A DNA stretch of 64,000 nt from assembly GCA_027886175.1 (NCBI GenBank), contig JAJNNQ010000013.1:1-64000 (forward strand), given 5' to 3'. The stretch is from Phylloscopus collybita (lineage: Eukaryota > Chordata > Aves > Passeriformes > Phylloscopidae). The notes under the pieces are model-generated. The model was not told where the DNA came from, did no database searches, and worked only from the letters and a program-made list of their open reading frames with translations. This document shows positions 37,591 through 48,283 of this stretch, in pieces; within the stretch, counting starts at the first letter, position 1, and the number at the start of each line of letters is the position of its first letter. The translations under genes were made by a program, and so were the position numbers.

Positions 37591-39183
37591 TTGTTTTGCA
37601 TGGCTTCCCTCATTCCAGGATTTAAATTGGAGTCATTTTTGGTAAGTCTTGGCCTTTTTCAGTGGCCCTCATTTCATCTCAGTCTCTTTGGTGGCAATCA
37701 CTCCATTTGCAAATTTTCTCGGTTTTTTTCGCTTGCGCTGTTTTGGGTCATATCTCCTTTCCAGAGGGGTTGTTAGACTTTGTTCTCTGATTTCAAGATT
37801 TCGTTCCCTTTCCTGAAAGGAAGACTTTCCTGAAAGGGAACGAAATCTTGCGATTTTAATGAGCATTAATTGGGCAAGCTTCCGTCCATTTCCCTGCACT
37901 TCTGGCCACCCCATTCACTTTTATGGTTTTCGCTTGCTTCTGTCATTTTTCCATGGTTTTTTTTTCCATTTCACTTCTGAGACATCTTCTCCTATCTCTT
38001 GTTTTGCATGGCTTCCCTGATTCCAGGATTTAAATTGGAGTCATTTTTGGTAAGTCTTGGCCTTTTTCAGTGGCCCTCATTTCATCTCAGTCTCTTTGGT
38101 GGCAATCACTCCATTTCCAAATTTTCTCGGTTTTTTTCGCTTGCGCTGTTTTGGGTCATATCTCCTTTCCAGAGGGGTTGTTAGACTTTGTTCTCTGATT
38201 TCAAGATTTCGTTCCCTTTCCTGAAAGGAAGACTTTCCTTTCAGGAAAGGGAACGAAATCTTGCGATTTTAATGAGCATTAATTGGGCAAGCTTCCGTCC
38301 ATTTCCCTGCACTTCTGGCCACCCCATTCACTTTTATGGTTTTCGCTTGCTTCTCTCATTTTTCCATGGGTTTTTTTCCATTTCACTTCTGAGACATCTT
38401 CTCCTATCTCTTGTTTTGCATGGCTTCCCTGATTCCAGGATTTAAATTGGAGTCATTTTTGGTAAGTCTTGGCCTTTTTCAGTGGCCCTCATTTCATCTC
38501 AGTCTCTTTGGTGGCAATCACTCCATTTCCAAATTTTCTCGGTTTTTTTCGCTTGCGCTGTTTTGGGTCATATCTCCTTTCCAGAGGGGTTGTTAGACTT
38601 TGTTCTCTGATTTCAAGATTTCGTTCCCTTTCCTGAAAGGAAGACTTTCCTTTCAGGAAAGGGAAAGAAATCTTGCGATTTTAATGAGCATTAATTGGGC
38701 AAGCTTCCGTCCATTTCCCTGCACTTCTGGCCACCCCATTCACTTTCATGGTTTTCGCTTGCTTCTGTCATTTTTCCATGGTTTTTTTTTCCATTTCACT
38801 TCTGAGACATCTTCTCCTATCTCTTGTTTTGCATGGCTTCCCTGATTCCAGGATTTAAATTGGAGTCATTTTTGGTAAGTCTTGGCCTTTTTCAGTGGCC
38901 CTCATTTCATCTCAGTCTCTTTGGTGGCAATCACTCCATTTCCAAATTTTCTCGGTTTTTTTCGCTTGCGCTGTTTTGGGTCATATCTCCTTTCCAGAGG
39001 GGTTGTTAGACTTTGTTCTCTGATTTCAAGATTTCGTTCCCTTTCCTGAAAGGAAGACTTTCCTTTCAGGAAAGGGAACGAAATCTTGCGATTTTAATGA
39101 GCATTAATTGGGCAAGCTTCCGTCCATTTCCCTGCACTTCTGGCCACCCCATTCACTTTTATGGTTTTCGCTTGCTTTTTTCA

Positions 39184-39203
39184 TTTTTTTTTTTTTTTTT
39201 TTT
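39184..39203 (+). repeat. Uninterrupted T20 tract, second copy
   Basis: It is identical in state to 36718-36737 and belongs to block B copy 3. Tract length is the most error-prone character in the array, so exact length should be read with caution. Confidence 0.82.
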
Positions 39204-39669
39204 CCATTTCACTTCTGAGATATCTTCTCCTATCTCTTGTTTTGCATGGCTTCCCTCATTCCAGGATTTAAATTGGAGTCATTTTTGGTAAGTCTTGGCC
39301 TTTTTCAGTGGCCCTCATTTCATCTCAGTCTCTTTGGTGGCAATCACTCCATTTCCAAATTTTCTAGGTTTTTTTCGCTTGCGCTGTTTTGGGTCATATC
39401 TCCTTTCCAGAGGGGTTGTTAGACTTTGTTCTCTGATTTCAAGATTTCGTTCCCTTTCCTGAAAGGAAGACTTTCCTGAAAGGGAACGAAATCTTGCGAT
39501 TTTAATGAGCATTAATTGGGCAAGCTTCCGTCCATTTCCCTGCACTTCTGGCCACCCCATTCACTTTTATGGTTTTCGCTTGCTTTTGTCATTTTTCCAT
39601 GGTTTTTTTTTCCATTTCACTTCTGAGACATCTTCTCCTATCTCTTGTTTTGCATGGCTTCCCTGATTC

Positions 39670-39701
39670 CAGGATTTAAATTGGAGTCATTTTTGGTAAG
39701 T
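39670..39701 (+). other. Micro-exon-like CAG...GTAAGT arrangement (representative copy)
   Basis: A pyrimidine-rich stretch ends in CAG at 39670-39672. After 23 bases (39673-39695) comes G|GTAAGT, a consensus-quality 5' splice site, with the donor at 39696-39701. The pattern is present in nearly every unit. The donor is altered in the unit at 12039 (GTAACT, 12094 C for G) and lost in the unit at 20696 (GCTAAGT). This is a sequence match only; no transcription or splicing is shown. Confidence 0.35.
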
Positions 39702-39847
39702 CTTGGCCTTTTTCAGTGGCCCTCATTTCATCTCAGTCTCTTTGGTGGCAATCACTCCATTTCCAAATTTTCTCGGTTTTTTTCGCTTGCGCTGTTTTGG
39801 GTCATATCTCCTTTCCAGAGGGGTTGTTAGACTTTGTTCTCTGATTT

Positions 39848-39909
39848 CAAGATTTCGTTCCCTTTCCTGAAAGGAAGACTTTCCTTTCAGGAAAGGGAAC
39901 GAAATCTTG
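39848..39909. repeat. Hairpin, class L (29-bp perfect stem, GACT loop)
   Basis: The left arm at 39848-39876 is exactly complementary to the right arm at 39881-39909, with GACT between them. The arms begin CAAGATTTCG and end CGAAATCTTG. The core reads CCTGAAAGG in the left arm and CCTTTCAGG in the right arm. About 110 of the 155 complete hairpins in the window are of this class. The repeat unit therefore carries a dyad able to form a cruciform in DNA or a stem-loop in RNA. Known relevance: dyad symmetries are reported to be enriched at some centromeres that lack CENP-B boxes. Any role here is inference. Confidence 0.95.
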
Positions 39910-40056
39910 CGATTTTAATGAGCATTAATTGGGCAAGCTTCCGTCCATTTCCCTGCACTTCTGGCCACCCCATTCACTTTTATGGTTTTCGCTTGCTTTT
40001 GTCATTTTTGATTTTTTTTTTTTCCATTTCACTTCTGAGATATCTTCTCCTATCTC

Positions 40057-41889
40057 TTGTTTTGCATGGCTTCCCTGATTCCAGGATTTAAATTGGAGTC
40101 ATTTTTGGTAAGTCTTGGCCTTTTTCAGTGGCCCTCATTTCATCTCAGTCTCTTTGGTGGCAATCACTCCATTTCCAAATTTTCTCGGTTTTTTTCGCTT
40201 GCGCTGTTTTGGGTCATATCTCCTTTCCAGAGGGGTTGTTAGACTTTGTTCTCTGATTTCAAGATTTCGTTCCCTTTCCTGAAAGGAAGACTTTCCTGAA
40301 AGGGAACGAAATCTTGCGATTTTAATGAGCATTAATTGGGCAAGCTTCCGTCCATTTCCCTGCACTTCTGGCCACCCCATTCACTTTTATGGTTTTCGCT
40401 TGCTTCTGTCATTTTTCCATGTTTTTTTTTTCCATTTCACTTCTGAGACATCTTCTCCTATCTCTTGTTTTGCATGGCTTCCCTGATTCCAGGATTTAAA
40501 TTGGAGTCATTTTTGGTAAGTCTTGGCCTTTTTCAGTGGCCCTCATTTCATCTCAGTCTCTTTGGTGGCAATCACTCCATTTCCAAATTTTCTCGGTTTT
40601 TTTTCGCTTGCGCTGTTTTGGGTCATATCTCCTTTCCAGAGGGGTTGTTAGACTTTGTTCTCTGATTTCAAGATTTCGTTCCCTTTCCTGAAAGGAAGAC
40701 TTTCCTTTCAGGAAAGGGAACGAAATCTTGCGATTTTAATGAGCATTAATTGGGCAAGCTTCCGTCCATTTCCCTGCACTTCTGGCCACCCCATTCACTT
40801 TTATGGTTTTCGCTTGCTTCTCTCATTTTTCCATGGGTTTTTTTCCATTTCACTTCTGAGACATCTTCTCCTATCTCTTGTTTTGCATGGCTTCCCTGAT
40901 TCCAGGATTTAAATTGGAGTCATTTTTGGTAAGTCTTGGCCTTTTTCAGTGGCCCTCATTTCATCTCAGTCTCTTTGGTGGCAATCACTCCATTTCCAAA
41001 TTTTCTCGGTTTTTTTCGCTTGCGCTGTTTTGGGTCATATCTCCTTTCCAGAGGGGTTGTTAGACTTTGTTCTCTGATTTCAAGATTTCGTTCCCTTTCC
41101 TGAAAGGAAGACTTTCCTTTCAGGAAAGGGAAAGAAATCTTGCGATTTTAATGAGCATTAATTGGGCAAGCTTCCGTCCATTTCCCTGCACTTCTGGCCA
41201 CCCCATTCACTTTTATGGTTTTCGCCTGCTTCTGTCATTTTTGATTTTTTTTTTTTCCATTTCACTTCGGAGACATCTTCTCCTATCTCTTGTTTTGCAT
41301 GGCTTCCCTGATTCCAGGGTTTAAATTGGAGTCATTTTTGGTAAGTCTTGGCCTTTTTCAGTGGCCCTCATTTCATCTCAGTCTCTTTGGTGGTAATCAC
41401 TCCATTTCCAAATTTTCTCGGTTTTTTTCGCTTGCGCTGTTTTGGGTCATATCTCCTTTCCAGAGGGGTTGTTAGACTTTGTTCTCTGATTTCAAGATTT
41501 CGTTCCCTTTCCTGAAAGGAAGACTTTCCTTTCAGGAAAGGGAACGAAATCTTGCGATTTTAATGAGCATTAATTGGGCAAGCTTCCGTCCATTTCCCTG
41601 CACTTCTGGCCACCCCATTCACTTTTATGGTTTTTGCTTGCTTCTGTCATTTTTCCATGTTTTTTTTTTCCATTTCAGTTCTGAGACATCTTCTCCTATC
41701 TCTTGTTTTGCATGGCTTCCCTGATTCCAGGATTTAAATTGGAGTCATTTTTGGTAAGTCTTGGCCTTTTTCAGTGGCCCTCATTTCATCTCAGTCTCTT
41801 TGGTGGCAATCACTCCATTTCCAAATTTTCTCGGTTTTTTTCGCTTGCGCTGTTTTGGGTCATATCTCCTTTCCAGAGGGGTTGTTAGA
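40057..41889 (+). repeat. Block C, copy 1
   Basis: A class S unit, an ordinary unit, a GGGAAAGAAATC unit, a GGGTTT/GTAATC unit and the unit following GGTTTTTGC recur in the same order at 43757, an offset of 3,700 bases. The fifth units differ in hairpin class (G here, L in the other copy). Confidence 0.7.
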
Positions 41890-42115
41890 CTTTGTTCTCT
41901 GATTTCAAGATTTCGTTCCCTTTCCGGAAAGGAAGACTTTCCTTTCCGGAAAGGGAACGAAATCTTGCGATTTTAATGAGCATTAATTGGGCAAGCTTCC
42001 GTCCATTTCCCTGCACTTCTGGCCACCCCATTCACTTTTATGGTTTTCGCTTGCTTCTCTCATTTTTCCATGGGTTTTTTTTCCATTTCACTTCTGAGAC
42101 ATCTTCTCCTATCTC
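40878..42115 (+). repeat. 3-unit module, copy 9 (L/L hairpin)
   Basis: The markers GGGAAAGAAATC, GGGTTT/GTAATC (with CACTTCGG) and GGTTTTTGC are in order, but the hairpin core is L/L. The third unit (41703) has a class G hairpin. Confidence 0.83.
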
Positions 42116-43756
42116 TTGTTTTGCATGGCTTCCCTGATTCCAGGGTTTAAATTGGAGTCATTTTTGGTAAGTCTTGGCCTTTTTCAGTGGCCCTCATTTC
42201 ATCTCAGTCTCTTTGGTGGTAATCACTCCATTTCCAAATTTTCTCGGTTTTTTTCGCTTGCGCTGTTTTGGGTCATATCTCCTTTCCAGAGGGGTTGTTA
42301 GACTTTGTTCTCTGATTTCAAGATTTCGTTCCCTTTCCTGAAAGGAAGACTTTCCTTTCAGGAAAGGGAACGAAATCTTGCGATTTTAATGAGCATTAAT
42401 TGGGCAAGCTTCCGTCCATTTCCCTGCACTTCTGGCCACCCCATTCACTTTTATGGTTTTCGCTTGCTTCTGTCATTTTTCCATGGTTTTTTTTTCCATT
42501 TCAGTTCTGAGACATCTTCTCCTATCTCTTGTTTTGCATGGCTTCCCTGATTCCAGGATTTAAATTGGAGTCATTTTTGGTAAGTCTTGGCCTTTTTCAG
42601 TGGCCCTCATTTCATCTCAGTCTCTTTGGTGGCAATCACTCCATTTGCAAATTTTCTCGGTTTTTTTCGCTTGCGCTGTTTTGGGTCATATCTCCTTTCC
42701 AGAGGGGTTGTTAGACTTTGTTCTCTGATTTCAAGATTTCGTTCCCTTTCCTGAAAGGAAGACTTTCCTGAAAGGGAACGAAATCTTGCGATTTTAATGA
42801 GCATTAATTGGGCAAGCTTCCGTCCATTTCCCTGCACTTCTGGCCACCCCATTCACTTTTATGGTTTTCGCTTGCTTTTGTCATTTTTCCATGGTTTTTT
42901 TTTCCATTTCACTTCTGAGACATCTTCTCCTATCTCTTGTTTTGCATGGCTTCCCTGATTCCAGGATTTAAATTGGAGTCATTTTTGGTAAGTCTTGGCC
43001 TTTTTCAGTGGCCCTCATTTCATCTCAGTCTCTTTGGTGGCAATCACTCCATTTGCAAATTTTCTCGGTTTTTTTCGCTTGCGCTGTTTTGGGTCATATC
43101 TCCTTTCCAGAGGGGTTGTTAGACTTTGTTCTCTGATTTCAAGATTTCGTTCCCTTTCCTGAAAGGAAGACTTTCCTTTCAGGAAAGGGAACGAAATCTT
43201 GCGATTTTAATGAGCATTAATTGGGCAAGCTTCCGTCCATTTCCCTGCACTTCTGGCCACCCCATTCACTTTTATGGTTTTCGCTTGCTTTTGTCATTTT
43301 TGATTTTTTTTTTTTCCATTTCACTTCTGAGATATCTTCTCCTATCTCTTGTTTTGCATGGCTTCCCTGATTCCAGGATTTAAATTGGAGTCATTTTTGG
43401 TAAGTCTTGGCCTTTTTCAGTGGCCCTCATTTCATCTCAGTCTCTTTGGTGGCAATCACTCCATTTGCAAATTTTCTCGGTTTTTTTCGCTTGCGCTGTT
43501 TTGGGTCATATCTCCTTTCCAGAGGGGTTGTTAGACTTTGTTCTCTGATTTCAAGATTTCGTTCCCTTTCCTGAAAGGAAGACTTTCCTGAAAGGGAACG
43601 AAATCTTGCGATTTTAATGAGCATTAATTGGGCAAGCTTCCGTCCATTTCCCTGCACTTCTGGCCACCCCATTCACTTTTATGGTTTTCGCTTGCTTCTG
43701 TCATTTTTCCATGGTTTTTTTTTCCATTTCACTTCTGAGACATCTTCTCCTATCTC

Positions 43757-45588
43757 TTGTTTTGCATGGCTTCCCTGATTCCAGGATTTAAATTGGAGTC
43801 ATTTTTGGTAAGTCTTGGCCTTTTTCAGTGGCCCTCATTTCATCTCAGTCTCTTTGGTGGCAATCACTCCATTTCCAAATTTTCTCGGTTTTTTTCGCTT
43901 GCGCTGTTTTGGGTCATATCTCCTTTCCAGAGGGGTTGTTAGACTTTGTTCTCTGATTTCAAGATTTCGTTCCCTTTCCTGAAAGGAAGACTTTCCTGAA
44001 AGGGAACGAAATCTTGCGATTTTAATGAGCATTAATTGGGCAAGCTTCCGTCCATTTCCCTGCACTTCTGGCCACCCCATTCACTTTTATGGTTTTCGCT
44101 TGCTTCTGTCATTTTTCCATGGTTTTTTTTTCCATTTCACTTCTGAGACATCTTCTCCTATCTCTTGTTTTGCATGGCTTCCCTGATTCCAGGATTTAAA
44201 TTGGAGTCATTTTTGGTAAGTCTTGGCCTTTTTCAGTGGCCCTCATTTCATCTCAGTCTCTTTGGTGGCAATCACTCCATTTCCAAATTTTCTCGGTTTT
44301 TTTCGCTTGCGCTGTTTTGGGTCATATCTCCTTTCCAGAGGGGTTGTTAGACTTTGTTCTCTGATTTCAAGATTTCGTTCCCTTTCCTGAAAGGAAGACT
44401 TTCCTTTCAGGAAAGGGAACGAAATCTTGCGATTTTAATGAGCATTAATTGGGCAAGCTTCCGTCCATTTCCCTGCACTTCTGGCCACCCCATTCACTTT
44501 TATGGTTTTCGCTTGCTTCTCTCATTTTTCCATGGGTTTTTTTCCATTTCACTTCTGAGACATCTTCTCCTATCTCTTGTTTTGCATGGCTTCCCTGATT
44601 CCAGGATTTAAATTGGAGTCATTTTTGGTAAGTCTTGGCCTTTTTCAGTGGCCCTCATTTCATCTCAGTCTCTTTGGTGGCAATCACTCCATTTCCAAAT
44701 TTTCTCGGTTTTTTTCGCTTGCGCTGTTTTGGGTCATATCTCCTTTCCAGAGGGGTTGTTAGACTTTGTTCTCTGATTTCAAGATTTCGTTCCCTTTCCT
44801 GAAAGGAAGACTTTCCTTTCAGGAAAGGGAAAGAAATCTTGCGATTTTAATGAGCATTAATTGGGCAAGCTTCCGTCCATTTCCCTGCACTTCTGGCCAC
44901 CCCATTCACTTTTATGGTTTTCGCCTGCTTCTGTCATTTTTGATTTTTTTTTTTTCCATTTCACTTCGGAGACATCTTCTCCTATCTCTTGTTTTGCATG
45001 GCTTCCCTGATTCCAGGGTTTAAATTGGAGTCATTTTTGGTAAGTCTTGGCCTTTTTCAGTGGCCCTCATTTCATCTCAGTCTCTTTGGTGGTAATCACT
45101 CCATTTCCAAATTTTCTCGGTTTTTTTCGCTTGCGCTGTTTTGGGTCATATCTCCTTTCCAGAGGGGTTGTTAGACTTTGTTCACTGATTTCAAGATTTC
45201 GTTCCCTTTCCTGAAAGGAAGACTTTCCTTTCAGGAAAGGGAACGAAATCTTGCGATTTTAATGAGCATTAATTGGGCAAGCTTCCGTCCATTTCCCTGC
45301 ACTTCTGGCCACCCCATTCACTTTTATGGTTTTTGCTTGCTTCTGTCATTTTTCCATGTTTTTTTTTTCCATTTCAGTTCTGAGACATCTTCTCCTATCT
45401 CTTGTTTTGCATGGCTTCCCTGATTCCAGGATTTAAATTGGAGTCATTTTTGGTAAGTCTTGGCCTTTTTCAGTGGCCCTCATTTCATCTCAGTCTCTTT
45501 GGTGGCAATCACTCCATTTCCAAATTTTCTCGGTTTTTTTCGCTTGCGCTGTTTTGGGTCATATCTCCTTTCCAGAGGGGTTGTTAGA
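43757..45588 (+). repeat. Block C, copy 2
   Basis: It repeats 40057-41889. It is preceded by another class S unit at 43349, which makes the only pair of adjacent class S units in the window and suggests one unit was gained by unequal exchange at this edge. Confidence 0.7.
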
Positions 45589-45813
45589 CTTTGTTCTCTG
45601 ATTTCAAGATTTCGTTCCCTTTCCTGAAAGGAAGACTTTCCTTTCAGGAAAGGGAACGAAATCTTGCGATTTTAATGAGCATTAATTGGGCAAGCTTCCG
45701 TCCATTTCCCTGCACTTCTGGCCACCCCATTCACTTTTATGGTTTTCACTTGCTTTTGTCATTTTTTATTTTTTTTTTTTCCATTTCACTTCTGAGATAT
45801 CTTCTCCTATCTC
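44577..45813 (+). repeat. 3-unit module, copy 10 (L/L hairpin)
   Basis: It has the same marker order as the copy at 40878, from which it lies 3,699 bases (9 units) away. A private TTCACTGATT occurs near 45182. The hairpin core is L/L with GGGAAAGAAATC. Confidence 0.83.
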
Positions 45814-48283
45814 TTGTTTTGCATGGCTTCCCTCATTCCAGGATTTAAATTGGAGTCATTTTTGGTAAGTCTTGGCCTTTTTCAGTGGCCCTCATTTCAT
45901 CTCAGTCTCTTTGGTGGCAATCACTCCATTTGCAAATTTTCTCGGTTTTTTTCGCTTGCGCTGTTTTGGGTCATATCTCCTTTCCAGAGGGGTTGTTAGA
46001 CTTTGTTCTCTGATTTCAAGATTTCGTTCCCTTTCCTGAAAGGAAGACTTTCCTTTCAGGAAAGGGAACGAAATCTTGCGATTTTAATGAGCATTAATTG
46101 GGCAAGCTTCCGTCCATTTCCCTGCACTTCTGGCCACCCCATTCACTTTTATGGTTTTCGCTTGCTTTTGTCATTTTTGATTTTTTTTTTTTCCATTTCA
46201 CTTCTGAGATATCTTCTCCTATCTCTTGTTTTGCATGGCTTCCCTGATTCCAGGATTTAAATTGGAGTCATTTTTGGTAAGTCTTGGCCTTTTTCAGTGG
46301 CCCTCATTTCATCTCAGTCTCTTTGGTGGCAATCACTCCATTTGCAAATTTTCTCGGTTTTTTTCGCTTGCGCTGTTTTGGGTCATATCTCCTTTCCAGA
46401 GGGGTTGTTAGACTTTGTTCTCTGATTTCAAGATTTCGTTCCCTTTCCTGAAAGGAAGACTTTCCTGAAAGGGAACGAAATCTTGCGATTTTAATGAGCA
46501 TTAATTGGGCAAGCTTCCGTCCATTTCCCTGCACTTCTGGCCACCCCATTCACTTTTATGGTTTTCGCTTGCTTTTGTCATTTTTCCATGGTTTTTTTTT
46601 CCATTTCACTTCTGAGACATCTTCTCCTATCTCTTGTTTTGCATGGCTTCCCTGATTCCAGGATTTAAATTGGAGTCATTTTTGGTAAGTCTTGGCCTTT
46701 TTCAGTGGCCCTCATTTCATCTCAGTCTCTTTGGTGGCAATCACTCCATTTCCAAATTTTCTCGTTTTTTTTCGCTTGCGCTGTTTTGGGTCATATCTCC
46801 TTTCCAGAGGGGTTGTTAGACTTTGTTCTCTGATTTCAAGATTTCGTTCCCTTTCCGGAAAGGAAGACTTTCCTTTCCGGAAAGGGAACGAAATCTTGCG
46901 ATTTTAATGAGCATTAATTGGGCAAGCTTCCGTCCATTTCCCTGCACTTCTGGCCACCCCATTCACTTTTATGGTTTTCGCCTGCTTTTGTCATTTTTCC
47001 ATGGTTTTTTTTTCCATTTCAGTTCGGAGACATCTTCTCCTATCTCTTGTTTTGCATGGCTTCCCTGATTCCAGGGTTTAAATTGGAGTAATTTTTGGTA
47101 AGTCTTGGCCTTTTTCAGTGGCCCTCATTTCATCTCAGTCTCTTTGGTGGTAATCACTCCATTTCCAAATTTTCTCGGTTTTTTTCGCTTGCGCTGTTTT
47201 GGGTCATATCTCCTTTCCAGAGGGGTTGTTAGACTTTGTTCTCTGATTTCAAGATTTCGTTCCCTTTCCTGAAAGGAAGACTTTCCTTTCAGGAAAGGGA
47301 ACGAAATCTTGCGATTTTAATGAGCATTAATTGGGCAAGCTTCCGTCCATTTCCCTGCACTTCTGGCCACCCCATTCACTTTTATGGTTTTCGCTTGCTT
47401 CTCTCATTTTTCCATGGTTTTTTTTTCCATTTCACTTCTGAGACATCTTCTCCTATCTCTTGTTTTGCATGGCTTCCCTGATTCCAGGATTTAAATTGGA
47501 GTCATTTTTGGTAAGTCTTGGCCTTTTTCAGTGGCCCTCATTTCATCTCAGTCTCTTTGGTGGCAATCACTCCATTTCCAAATTTTCTCGGTTTTTTTCG
47601 CTTGCGCTGTTTTGGGTCATATCTCCTTTCCAGAGGGGTTGTTAGACTTTGTTCTCTGATTTCAAGATTTCGTTCCCTTTCCTGAAAGGAAGACTTTCCT
47701 TTCAGGAAAGGGAACGAAATCTTGCGATTTTAATGAGCATTAATTGGGCAAGCTTCCGTCCATTTCCCTGCACTTCTGGCCACCCCATTCACTTTTATGG
47801 TTTTCGCTTGCTTCTCTCATTTTTCCATGGGTTTTTTTCCATTTCACTTCTGAGACATCTTCTCCTATCTCTTGTTTTGCATGGCTTCCCTGATTCCAGG
47901 ATTTAAATTGGAGTCATTTTTGGTAAGTCTTGGCCTTTTTCAGTGGCCCTCATTTCATCTCAGTCTCTTTGGTGGCAATCACTCCATTTCCAAATTTTCT
48001 CGGTTTTTTTCGCTTGCGCTGTTTTGGGTCATATCTCCTTTCCAGAGGGGTTGTTAGACTTTGTTCTCTGATTTCAAGATTTCGTTCCCTTTCCTGAAAG
48101 GAAGACTTTCCTTTCAGGAAAGGGAACGAAATCTTGCGATTTTAATGAGCATTAATTGGGCAAGCTTCCGTCCATTTCCCTGCACTTCTGGCCACCCCAT
48201 TCACTTTTATGGTTTTCGCCTGCTTCTGTCATTTTTTATTTTTTTTTTTTCCATTTCACTTCTGAGACATCTTCTCCTATCTC

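Larger units (their letters stand above)
38411..40056 (+). repeat. 4-unit block B, copy 3
   Basis: It lies 2,466 bases (6 units) after copy 2 and shares CTTTCATGG, the T20 tract, AATTTTCTAGG and the class S hairpin. It lacks the TTTTTTGTAAG and CATTTCATTTCAG changes in its second unit, and its first unit has GGGAAAGAAATC with an L/L core. Confidence 0.78.
39645..40056 (+). repeat. Representative satellite monomer (412 bases) with internal map
   Basis: Chosen as a typical L-class unit; strand is arbitrary. Positions are relative to its first base. A CAG lies at 26-28 after a pyrimidine-rich stretch, DraI TTTAAA at 31-36, and GTAAGT at 52-57. A TCGG followed by T7 then CGCTTGCGC sits near 125-145. 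The perfect hairpin is at 204-265, AseI ATTAAT at 280-285, HindIII AAGCTT at 291-296, and MscI TGGCCA at 318-323. The hypervariable T tract occupies about 360-380. A 413-base unit counted by hand has 70 A, 96 C, 74 G and 173 T, with 8 CpG. Main variable sites are GATTCC/CATTCC, GGATTT/GGGTTT, GCAATC/GTAATC, CATTTCC/CATTTGC, the hairpin core, GAGACATC/GAGATATC and the T tract. Confidence 0.95.

Noticed and set aside
39851..39870. CENP-B box (nTTCGnnnnAnnCGGGn)
   Set aside because: TTCG occurs in the hairpin arm, but the required A and CGGG do not follow at the right spacing in class L, G or S.
39848..39915. Bacterial rho-independent terminator (stem-loop followed by T)
   Set aside because: The stem is followed by CGATTTTAATG, not by a clean T run. 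It recurs every 412 bases without genes, in what looks like eukaryotic satellite DNA.
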